Shown here piece by piece: positions 57,390 through 64,000 of a stretch of 64,000 nt of DNA. Numbering within the stretch: the first letter of the stretch is position 1; each line of letters begins with the position of its first letter. The stretch comes from Trinickia acidisoli (GTDB lineage: Bacteria; Pseudomonadota; Gammaproteobacteria; Burkholderiales; Burkholderiaceae), in the NCBI RefSeq assembly GCF_017315725.1, contig NZ_JAFLRG010000002.1, forward strand, positions 310,001 to 374,000. Reading direction: 5' to 3'. The translations under genes and the position numbers were made by a program. The notes under the pieces are model-generated. The model was not told the DNA's origin. It did no database searches and saw only the letters and a list, made by a program, of their open reading frames with translations.

Positions 57390-59375
57390 ATGCGCAACGT
57401 CGTTCATCGCCCCACGGATCCCGTGGCGGGTGGCGAATCGAGTTGGCCTACGCCGTGCATTCAAAAGGCGCATGAACGCTCGGAGGGCTACGGCCTCATG
57501 ATGGGCGCGCGGCCCGACTACGACATCCTGCCGGCCCCCGAGCTGGCGCTGAAAGTCGAGCAGAACCGCATTCTCTGCGCGCACGCCATGCCGGTGATGG
57601 AAACGCTGCGCGAGCAGATCGTCAACACGCAAAGTATGGTTGCCCTGACCGACGCGCAAGGGCTCATCCTGCATTCGATCGGCGACGACGACTTTCTCGC
57701 CCGCGCCGAAAAGGTCGCGCTGCGCCCCGGTGCGCAATGGTCGGAGGATAGGCAAGGCACTAACGCGATCGGTACGGCGCTCGCCGAGCGCAGCCCCACC
57801 GTCGTGCACGGCGACCAGCATTTTCTCGAAGCGAATCACTTCCTGACTTGCTCGAGCGTGCCGATTCTCGACCCCTACGGCGATCTCATCGGCGTGCTCG
57901 ACGTGACGGGCGACTACCGCAGCTACCATCAGCACACGATGGCGCTCGCGAAGATGTCGGTGCAGATGATCGAGAATCACCTGTTTGCCACCACGTTTCG
58001 CGACACGCTGCAGGTGGCTTTCCATAGCCGCCCCGAGTTTCTCGGCACGCTGATGGAGGGCATCGCTGCCTTCACCGGCGACGGCCGCTTCCTATCGGCC
58101 AATCGCAGCGCTCAATTCCAGCTCGGCATGCCGCTCGCCGCGCTTCGCGCGCATACGCTCTCGTCGCTGTTCGGCATGACGAGCGCTGAACTCGTCGACC
58201 GCTTGCGCACGAGCCACGACCCGATGCTTTCGCTCAATCTGCACAACGGCGCTGTCGTCTGCGCGAACGTGACGTTTCGACGGGCGCTGCTCACGGCCAG
58301 CGGCTGGCAGTCCGAGGCACGCCGCGAGACGAGCGTGCAAGGACAAGCGTGCGCGGCCGCGGCGGCGCGCAGCAGCCTGCGCATGCTGCGCCTCGATCAA
58401 CTCGATACCGGTGATCCGCAAATCGCGGCTGTCATCGCGAAACTGCGCAAAGTGATCGGCAAGGACATTCCGTTGCTGATCACCGGCGAGACGGGTACCG
58501 GCAAGGAACTGCTCGCTCAGGCCATCCATAACGAATCGTCGCGGCGCTCGGGGCCATTCGTCGCCGTCAATTGCGCATCGATTCCCGAGACACTGATCGA
58601 ATCGGAGCTGTTCGGCTACGAAGAGGGTGCCTTCACCGGTGCGCGGCGCAAGGGTGCGGTTGGCAAGATCGTGCAAGCGCACGGCGGCACGCTCTTTCTC
58701 GATGAAATCGGCGACATGCCCTACCCGTTGCAAGTGCGGCTGCTGCGCGTGTTGCAGGAGCGCGTCGTCAACCCGCTCGGTTCGACGAAGACGATTCCCG
58801 TCGACATCGCCATCGTCTGCGCAACGCACCGCGATCTGCGCGAGATGATCGCGCAAAACCGCTTTCGCGAAGACCTTTATTACCGCTTGAACGGCCTCGT
58901 CGTGAAGCTACCTCCGCTGCGCGAACGCAAGGATCTCGCGATCGTGATCGGCAAGATGCTCGAGCGCGAGGCGCTGACGGGCGGCGACGGGCAGTGCCTA
59001 TCGGTTGCGCCCGAGGTGATGACGCTGTTCGAGCAATGCACGTGGCCCGGCAACTTCCGTCAGCTCGGCAACTTGCTGCGCACGGCGGCCGCCATGGTCG
59101 ACGAAGACGGCGAGATTCGCCGCGAACACCTGCCCGATGACTTCTTCGACGATCTGCAGCAGGGCGATACGCAACCGCCGCCGGTTGCCGCCGTGGAAAC
59201 ACCTGCGCAGCAAGGCACGCGGCTCGAGGATGTCGCCGCTCAAGCGATCGCGGCCACGCTCGCGCAATATGGCGGCAACGTCTCGGCCGCGGCGCGCGCG
59301 CTCGGAGTTTCACGCGCCACCCTCTATCGCAAGATGCCGAACGTCGGGCTCGCGAAGCGCGACGATCGAGACTAG
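57390..59375 (+). CDS. Sigma-54-dependent activator, AcoR/AdhR-like
   Basis: 661 residues from ATG 57390 with AGGAGGAG upstream; the frame is open further up but not protein-like. GAF sensor at about 60-210 (MVALTDAQGLILHSIGDDDFL, GTNAIGTAL), a PAS-like segment to about 310, AAA+ domain with GETGTGKELLAQAIH, the sigma-54 contact GAFTGARRKG, and LFLDEIGDMP. Fis-type HTH at the C-terminus (GNVSAAARALGVSRATLYRKM). It is divergent from the PQQ dehydrogenase and upstream of pqqA, both of which carry its presumed sites. AcoR-type proteins respond to acetoin, alcohols or aldehydes. Confidence 0.9.
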   Translation: MRNVVHRPTDPVAGGESSWPTPCIQKAHERSEGYGLMMGARPDYDILPAPELALKVEQNRILCAHAMPVMETLREQIVNTQSMVALTDAQGLILHSIGDDDFLARAEKVALRPGAQWSEDRQGTNAIGTALAERSPTVVHGDQHFLEANHFLTCSSVPILDPYGDLIGVLDVTGDYRSYHQHTMALAKMSVQMIENHLFATTFRDTLQVAFHSRPEFLGTLMEGIAAFTGDGRFLSANRSAQFQLGMPLAALRAHTLSSLFGMTSAELVDRLRTSHDPMLSLNLHNGAVVCANVTFRRALLTASGWQSEARRETSVQGQACAAAAARSSLRMLRLDQLDTGDPQIAAVIAKLRKVIGKDIPLLITGETGTGKELLAQAIHNESSRRSGPFVAVNCASIPETLIESELFGYEEGAFTGARRKGAVGKIVQAHGGTLFLDEIGDMPYPLQVRLLRVLQERVVNPLGSTKTIPVDIAIVCATHRDLREMIAQNRFREDLYYRLNGLVVKLPPLRERKDLAIVIGKMLEREALTGGDGQCLSVAPEVMTLFEQCTWPGNFRQLGNLLRTAAAMVDEDGEIRREHLPDDFFDDLQQGDTQPPPVAAVETPAQQGTRLEDVAAQAIAATLAQYGGNVSAAARALGVSRATLYRKMPNVGLAKRDDRD

Positions 59376-59399
59376 CGCTCATCGCTTGGCATTCGCCTG

Positions 59400-59437
59400 T
59401 GTCGCATTTTGCGACATGTGTCGCGGATTGAAACACA
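59400..59437. promoter_or_regulatory. Upstream activator sites of the pqq operon
   Basis: TGTCGCATTTTGCGACA (59400-59416) is a perfect dyad. Abutting it, 59417-59437 has TGTGT/ACACA arms with the core GTGTCGCG-N4-GAAACAC, the same core as at 57115-57133. Two contiguous dyads would suit a multimeric enhancer-binding protein, about 185-200 bp upstream of the proposed pqqA promoter. Confidence 0.72.
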
Positions 59438-59618
59438 GGCTGTCACATGATTGCGTCCACAACGAGTTGGAGCCAATCCGCGCGACCCCGCATGTAACGG
59501 CACATTCGCGGTAGGCGCAACATCCCCCCACTCATCCGCTCGACGATGTGGCCCCCGCACGGGCCGTACGTTCCCATCGCATCGCTTCCATTGCGTTGAA
59601 CTGCCGCACCCATTGCGT

Positions 59619-59637
59619 TCGGCATAGGCCTTGCTTT
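59619..59637 (+). promoter_or_regulatory. Candidate sigma-54 promoter of pqqA
   Basis: TCGGCATAGGCCTTGCTTT: CGGCAT and TTGC have the 5-bp spacing and GG/GC positions of a -24/-12 element; two mismatches in the -24 hexamer. It is about 75 bp upstream of the pqqA start. The remainder of the 335-bp gap holds the activator sites and no gene. Confidence 0.6.
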
Positions 59638-59710
59638 AACGAAGCGGCCGCACATTGAACAACCGCGGTTGCTCGGCATCATCGAGTTTCACTCAATCAA
59701 GGAGACAGTT

Positions 59711-59785
59711 ATGCAGTGGACTACGCCCGCCTATACCGACCTGCGCTTCGGCTTTGAAATCACGATGTACATCGCCAACCGCTAA
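59711..59785 (+). CDS. pqqA: PQQ precursor peptide PqqA
   Basis: 24 residues, MQWTTPAYTDLRFGFEITMY then IANR. It has the Glu16 and Tyr20 that PqqE crosslinks (E-I-T-M-Y), at normal spacing and in a peptide of normal length. AAGGAGA precedes ATG 59711. It is the ribosomally made substrate for PQQ. pqqC begins only 41 bp after its stop, leaving no room for pqqB. Confidence 0.95.
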   Translation: MQWTTPAYTDLRFGFEITMYIANR

Positions 59786-59826
59786 CTCCGGATCGCGAAA
59801 GGCGAGATGAAACTACAGGTGCAGCC

Positions 59827-60555
59827 GTGAATACCCTATCGACCCCCGCCACCCCGACAGAGCAGCCGAGCGATTCGCCCTGGACACCGGATCAGTTCGA
59901 AGCGCATTTGCGTGCGCTCGGTGCGCGCTACCACATTCATCATCCGTTCAACGTGCGGCTGAACAGCGGCCAGTGCTCGCCCGATGAGATTCGTGGCTGG
60001 GTGGCGAACCGCTTTTACTATCAAATCAATATTCCGCTGAAGGACGCGGCGATTCTTTCCAATTGCGACGATCGCGAGACGCGGCGCCTTTGGGTTCAGC
60101 GCATCCTCGACCATGATGGATATGGCGACGATGCGGGCGGCATCGAAGCCTGGGCGCGGCTCGCCGATGCCGTGGGCCTGTCGCGCGATGCGCTCTGGTC
60201 GCTCGAGCATGTGGTGCCGGGCGTGCGTTTCGCCGTCGACGCCTACGTCAATTTCGCGCGCCGCGTGCCGTGGCAGGAAGCCGTTTGCTCGTCGCTCACC
60301 GAGATGTTCGCGCCGCAGATTCACAAGGACCGGCTCTCGGGGTGGCCTGCGCTCTATCCGTGGATCGACCAGCAAGGGCTCCATTACTTTCGAAGCCGCA
60401 TACCGCTTGCCACGCGCGATGTCGAGCATGGACTGGCCGTTACGCTCGACTACTTCCGAACGCGTGCGACGCAACGGCGCGCGCTCGAGATTCTCGCGTT
60501 CAAACTCGACATCCTATGGTCGATGCTCGATTCCGTCGAAAAGGCGTACACGTGA
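59827..60555 (+). CDS. pqqC: Pyrroloquinoline-quinone synthase PqqC
   Basis: 242 residues from GTG 59827. All-helical haem-oxygenase-like fold with ALGARYHIHHPFNVRLNSG, WVANRFYYQINIPLKDAAI and EMFAPQIHKDRLSGWPALYPWI, the known PqqC active-site segments. It catalyses the final eight-electron oxidation and ring closure to PQQ. It overlaps pqqD by one base. Confidence 0.95.
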   Translation: MNTLSTPATPTEQPSDSPWTPDQFEAHLRALGARYHIHHPFNVRLNSGQCSPDEIRGWVANRFYYQINIPLKDAAILSNCDDRETRRLWVQRILDHDGYGDDAGGIEAWARLADAVGLSRDALWSLEHVVPGVRFAVDAYVNFARRVPWQEAVCSSLTEMFAPQIHKDRLSGWPALYPWIDQQGLHYFRSRIPLATRDVEHGLAVTLDYFRTRATQRRALEILAFKLDILWSMLDSVEKAYT

Positions 60556-60836
60556 TGAACTATGCCAACGCCGAGGGCGGTGCGCCGTTGCGTCCTCGCC
60601 TACGTCCGATGTTCAGATTGCAATGGGAAATCGAGCAAGACGCTTATGTGCTGCTCTATCAGGAGGAGCGGGTCAAGCTCAACCCGAGCGCGGGCCAGAT
60701 ACTCGCGCGTTGCGACGGCACACGAGAACTCGACGACATCATCGCCGAACTCGAAGCGCTGTTCAACGCGCAGGATCTCGCGGCCGACGTCTATCGGTTT
60801 CTCGATCACGCGCGACAACTCGGCTGGGTCGACTGA
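60555..60836 (+). CDS. pqqD: PQQ peptide chaperone PqqD
   Basis: 93 residues from ATG 60555, overlapping the pqqC stop. FRLQWEIEQDAYVLLYQEERVKLNPSAGQILARCDG is the PqqD fold that binds the PqqA peptide and presents it to PqqE, a RiPP recognition element. The next gene, pqqE, starts after a single base. Confidence 0.94.
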   Translation: MNYANAEGGAPLRPRLRPMFRLQWEIEQDAYVLLYQEERVKLNPSAGQILARCDGTRELDDIIAELEALFNAQDLAADVYRFLDHARQLGWVD

Positions 60837-60837
60837 C

Positions 60838-61962
60838 ATGAATGCGATCGCTCCCGCACCCGTATCGGCACCGCTCTGGCTGCTTGCCGAGCTCACTTAC
60901 CGCTGCCCGCTTCATTGCGCGTTCTGCTACAACCCGGTCGACTTCGCGAGTCACGGCCCCGAACTCGATACCGAAACATGGCTTCGCGTCATCACGGAGG
61001 CGCGGGCATTGGGTGCCGTCCAGATCGGGTTTTCCGGCGGCGAGCCGCTCGTGCGCGACGATCTCGAAACGCTCGTCGCGCATGCGCGCAGGCTCGGTTT
61101 CTATACGAATCTGATCACCTCGGGCGTCGGCCTCACCGAGCCGCGCATTGCCGCGCTGAAAACAGCCGGGCTCGATCACATTCAACTCTCGTTTCAGGAT
61201 TCCACGCGCGAGCTCAACGATTTTCTCTCGAGCACGCGCACGTTCGAGCTCAAGCGCAAAGTGGCGCACTTGATCAAAGCGCACGGTTACCCGATGGTGC
61301 TCAACTGTGTGCTCCATCGCTACAACCTGCCGCACGTTGCACAGATCATCGAGATGGCGCTCGATATCGGCGCCGAGTATCTCGAACTTGCCAACACGCA
61401 GTACTACGGCTGGGCGCTGCTCAATCGCGAGCAATTGATGCCGACGCATGAGGCGCTGCGCGAAGCCGAGGATACCGTCAATCGCTATCGAGCCCTGGTA
61501 GGCGAGCGCTGCCGAATACTGTTCGTCGTACCCGACTACTTCGAGACACGCCCCAAAGCCTGCATGAACGGATTGGGTTCCGTGTTTCTCGGCGTTGCCC
61601 CCGACGGCACCGCACTACCGTGCCATGCCGCTCGCTCGCTACCGGGGCTCGATCTGCCGAACGTGCGGGAGACGCCGTTATCGACGGTTTGGTACGAGAG
61701 TGCCGCGTTCAATGCATTTCGCGGCGAGCATTGGATGCGCGAGCCGTGCCGAAGCTGCGATGAGCGCGCGACGGACCACGGCGGATGCCGCTGCCAAGCC
61801 TATCTTCTGACGGGCGACGCACGCGCGGCAGACCCCGTATGCGCGAAATCGCCGCATCACGGCGAGGTCGAACGTGTCGTCGCGTTTGCCCGACAATCGC
61901 CGCGTAGCGATGAGCGACCGCTCGTCTTTCGCAGCATGAAGTTGGACTCGAAGCGGGAGTAA
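60838..61962 (+). CDS. pqqE: Radical SAM enzyme PqqE
   Basis: 374 residues from ATG 60838. The radical SAM cluster motif is CPLHCAFC (CxxxCxxC), followed by GFSGGEPLVRDDL. The SPASM region has CMNGLGSVFLGVAPDGTALPCH and CRSCDERATDHGGCRCQ. It forms the Glu-Tyr C-C bond in PqqA. The start abuts the pqqD stop, and exbB begins 4 bp after it. Confidence 0.95.
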   Translation: MNAIAPAPVSAPLWLLAELTYRCPLHCAFCYNPVDFASHGPELDTETWLRVITEARALGAVQIGFSGGEPLVRDDLETLVAHARRLGFYTNLITSGVGLTEPRIAALKTAGLDHIQLSFQDSTRELNDFLSSTRTFELKRKVAHLIKAHGYPMVLNCVLHRYNLPHVAQIIEMALDIGAEYLELANTQYYGWALLNREQLMPTHEALREAEDTVNRYRALVGERCRILFVVPDYFETRPKACMNGLGSVFLGVAPDGTALPCHAARSLPGLDLPNVRETPLSTVWYESAAFNAFRGEHWMREPCRSCDERATDHGGCRCQAYLLTGDARAADPVCAKSPHHGEVERVVAFARQSPRSDERPLVFRSMKLDSKRE

Positions 61963-61966
61963 GCCC

Positions 61967-62716
61967 ATGTCACCGATCGCCCTACATTTCATCGTCGATG
62001 CTGCGTTGAGTCTGCTTGGCGCAGCTTCGGCGCTTACGTGGATCGTCATTCTGCAAAAGGGTTCGGGGTATTGGCGCCTCGCCATCCAGAATCGCGGATT
62101 CGATACGGCATGGGGCGAGGCACTCGAGCAGGCTTCGTTTGCATCGATGCGTATCGGGCTTGCCGATGCAAAAGGCCCCAAAGCGCGCGTGACGCGTGCC
62201 GCAGTGGCCGCGTTGGCGCTTGCGGCGCCCTTTGATGGGGCCGATCGTCCGCTTCCTCCCGAGGTGGCACGGCAAGCGCGCAGGGCGCAGCTCGAGCGCG
62301 TGCTTGCGCAGCAAATCCAGCGCGAGCGCCGAATGCAGGAAGCCGGACTGACGCTGCTCGCCTCGGTCGCGAACGTCGCGCCGTTCATCGGGCTGTTCGG
62401 TACGGTCTTCGGCATCATTCATGCGCTCCACGCCGTGACGGCCGATGGCGCCGGCGGCATCGGCGATATTGCCGGGCCCGTCGGCGATGCGCTCATTGCG
62501 ACGGGGCTCGGGATCGCCGTCGCGATTCCGGCCGTGCTGGGCTATAACGCCTTCGTGCATCGCACGCGAACGAGCATCGATGAACTCGAGGAATTGAGCG
62601 CCGAATTGGTCGATGTTGCCGAGCGGAGTGGCTTTCGGATTCGTGAAGGTGAAAGCGGCATGCGCCAACCGAGCGCGCAGGCGAGTGCGTTTTCGGATCG
62701 CGAGGTGGCGGCGTGA
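61967..62716 (+). CDS. exbB: MotA/TolQ/ExbB proton channel protein
   Basis: 249 residues, three membrane segments: about 8-28, then GLTLLASVANVAPFIGLFGTVFGIIHAL, and IAGPVGDALIATGLGIAVAIPAVLGYNAF. These are the ExbB/TolQ signatures. It starts 4 bp downstream of pqqE, so it is in the pqq operon, and overlaps exbD by 4 bp. It would energise an outer-membrane TonB-dependent receptor; no tonB is seen in the window. Confidence 0.9.
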   Translation: MSPIALHFIVDAALSLLGAASALTWIVILQKGSGYWRLAIQNRGFDTAWGEALEQASFASMRIGLADAKGPKARVTRAAVAALALAAPFDGADRPLPPEVARQARRAQLERVLAQQIQRERRMQEAGLTLLASVANVAPFIGLFGTVFGIIHALHAVTADGAGGIGDIAGPVGDALIATGLGIAVAIPAVLGYNAFVHRTRTSIDELEELSAELVDVAERSGFRIREGESGMRQPSAQASAFSDREVAA

Positions 62717-63147
62717 TCTCGGGCTCGAAAGGCGGCCGTCACGATGTGCCGCTTGCCGACATCAACGTGACGCCGCTCGTCGATGTCATGTTGGTGATGC
62801 TCGCGATCTTTCTTGTCGTGGCGCCTGTGATGACGAAGGCGCTCAAGGTCGAATTGCCGAGCGTTGCGGCACAAGCGGCCTTGCCGCGTAATCATGCCGT
62901 GACGGTAAGCCTCGATGTCGGCAATCGGGTTTTTGTCGATGGGCGGCAAATCGAGGCGGGTCAGCTAGAACCGGTGCTCGCGCGTGCCGTCGCGCGAGAT
63001 GCCGACGCGAGTGTGAGCCTGCGGGCCGATCGTCGGGAATCGTTCGATCAGGTGGCTAAGGTGCTTGCTGTGATCGGGCAGGCGGGCGTGACGCAGGTAT
63101 CCGTTGTGACGGCGGCCGGTGCTTTGCCGGCTCGGGCTGCACCGTGA
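62713..63147 (+). CDS. exbD: ExbD/TolR family protein
   Basis: 144 residues: PLADINVTPLVDVMLVMLAIFLVVAPVMTKAL holds the single membrane helix with the conserved Asp (LVDVMLVML) used for proton coupling; the rest is the periplasmic domain. The start GTG 62713 overlaps exbB. It ends the operon; the convergent GntR gene ends 38 bp away. Confidence 0.92.
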   Translation: MISGSKGGRHDVPLADINVTPLVDVMLVMLAIFLVVAPVMTKALKVELPSVAAQAALPRNHAVTVSLDVGNRVFVDGRQIEAGQLEPVLARAVARDADASVSLRADRRESFDQVAKVLAVIGQAGVTQVSVVTAAGALPARAAP

Positions 63148-63184
63148 ACAAGGCACCTGAGGCATTCGGCGCGCGTGGCGAGAA

Positions 63185-63865
63185 TCACGACGCGCGCGCT
63201 TCTTGCTCGGCGAGGGCACGCAGCGCGAGTTCGGACGTGCGCTTGATATGCGCGCAGGACGCCGCCGCCGCCGTTTCCCCGTCGTGACGCTCGATTGCGT
63301 CGAGCAGCGCGTTCATCTCCCGGTTCGATTCCTCGCCGCGGCCTGGCGTTGCGATGGTCAGCGCACGCAACCGGTTGATCCGAGCATTGAGCGATTTCAC
63401 GACGCTCAGTGACACGAGCTTGTCCGCGCCTTCGAACATCGCGTCGTAGAACGCTTCGGTATGGATGAGCACATCGCGCATGTCGCCTTCGGCGAACGCA
63501 GCTTCGATCTTGCGACGGACGTCGCGCAGCCGGAGGACGAGGTCCGGCGTCGCCCGCTCGGCGCATGCACGTGCCGCGTTGGCTTCGAGCAGGCTGCGCA
63601 GCTCGTAAATCTCCCCAACCTGGGATGGATCGAGGCGCGCGACGATCGGCCCTTGCCGCGCGACGGTTTCGACTAGACCTTCGGTCTCGAGGTGCCTCAG
63701 CACTTCGCGCACGACGGTGCGGCTCACGCCCAGTTCGTCGCACAGCGTGCGCTCGACGAGGCGCGCCCCCGGCTTGAAATAGCCTTGCACGATCGCGCCG
63801 CGCAGTTTGTCCAGCGTGAGTTCTCTCAGCGTCTTAGCCGTTCGATCGATTTTGAGGTCAGACAT
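63185..63865 (-). CDS. GntR/FCD-family transcriptional regulator
   Basis: 226 residues: GntR winged helix at about 12-75 (TLDKLRGAIVQGYFKPGARLVERTLCDELGVSRTVVREVLRHLETEGLV) and an FCD effector domain (EIYELRSLLEANAARACAE, MRDVLIHTEAFYDAMFEGA). The ligand is normally a small carboxylate. It is the only gene at the right edge; 135 bp beyond its start contain no recognised feature, and its target may lie outside the window. Confidence 0.88.
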   Translation of the reverse strand: MSDLKIDRTAKTLRELTLDKLRGAIVQGYFKPGARLVERTLCDELGVSRTVVREVLRHLETEGLVETVARQGPIVARLDPSQVGEIYELRSLLEANAARACAERATPDLVLRLRDVRRKIEAAFAEGDMRDVLIHTEAFYDAMFEGADKLVSLSVVKSLNARINRLRALTIATPGRGEESNREMNALLDAIERHDGETAAAASCAHIKRTSELALRALAEQEARAS

Positions 63866-64000
63866 GGCGTAGAAAAGGAAAAGCTTCCTTCCAGAAAGTG
63901 GCCGGAACCGGTCGGTCCGTACGTTGGCATTCCGTATTATCGGCGATCTCGCGCTCGCGAGCGCATCTGTCCTGACCCCAGCAGCCTACGCCCCGAACAC

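Overview
The window looks like a high-GC Burkholderiaceae chromosome or megaplasmid segment (Paraburkholderia/Trinickia/Burkholderia type). The support is the gene repertoire: Burkholderiales porins, IclR/LysR-controlled pca genes, MHS and ACS transporters, and an AdhR-like sigma-54 activator. The left 8 kb has proteins expected of a plant-associated or plant-pathogenic member. The species cannot be fixed from sequence alone.

Layout. 1-8.2 kb: a minus-strand block of five effector-like genes: a truncated pentatricopeptide-repeat (PPR) protein, two serine-rich proteins that are paralogues, and two leucine-rich-repeat (LRR) proteins. One LRR protein carries what I read as a degenerate NEL (IpaH/SspH-type ubiquitin ligase) domain without the catalytic cysteine. 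A TTCG-N16-TTCG element lies upstream of the block. 8.4-13.8 kb: LysR/flavodoxin/YCII genes, a truncated HxlR regulator, then an AAA ATPase plus TOPRIM-like DUF4276 pair (candidate defence module) and a LysE exporter. 14-17.2 kb: SDR dehydrogenase, trehalase and an IclR regulator.

17.2-36.3 kb: a nearly complete quinate/shikimate and protocatechuate catabolic island: two MFS importers, shikimate/quinate dehydrogenase, type II 3-dehydroquinase, a 3-dehydroshikimate dehydratase fused to an HPPD-like domain, an HPPD-family enzyme, a porin, and pcaC, B, H, G, I, J, D, F with LysR, IclR and TetR regulators. GTTCGATAATCGCAC-type IclR boxes recur in front of several units. At pcaI and pcaF the order is the same: box, 4 bp, box, TTGAC, 17 bp, -10. 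36.3-39.6 kb: a DauR/YheO-like regulator with an ornithine-cyclodeaminase-family protein and a hydroxyaspartate ammonia-lyase/serine-racemase-like enzyme, then an antitoxin with a broken toxin.

39.6-49.6 kb: a long GntR-led minus-strand operon: AprA-like flavoprotein, AprB-like ferredoxin, an ABC substrate-binding protein with a NosL-like tail, permease, ATPase, HEAT-repeat protein and DUF971. It is divergent from a YeiH-type exporter, a small Cys protein and an RBBP9-like hydrolase. I know no name for this system and regard it as the best candidate for an undescribed one. 49.8-53 kb: acetyl-CoA synthetase and a porin.

53-63.2 kb: a PQQ alcohol-oxidation island. A PQQ dehydrogenase with the Asp-x-Asp motif of lanthanide enzymes, a cytochrome c and an alternative sigma-70 factor lie on the minus strand. 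A sigma-54 activator and pqqACDE (no pqqB here) followed by exbBD lie on the plus strand. A matching 19-bp motif (GTGTCGCG-N4-GAAACAC) and -24/-12 promoters stand upstream of both the dehydrogenase and pqqA, which suggests that cofactor synthesis and enzyme are induced together. A GntR/FCD regulator closes the window. No tRNA, rRNA, CRISPR array or intact insertion sequence was seen.
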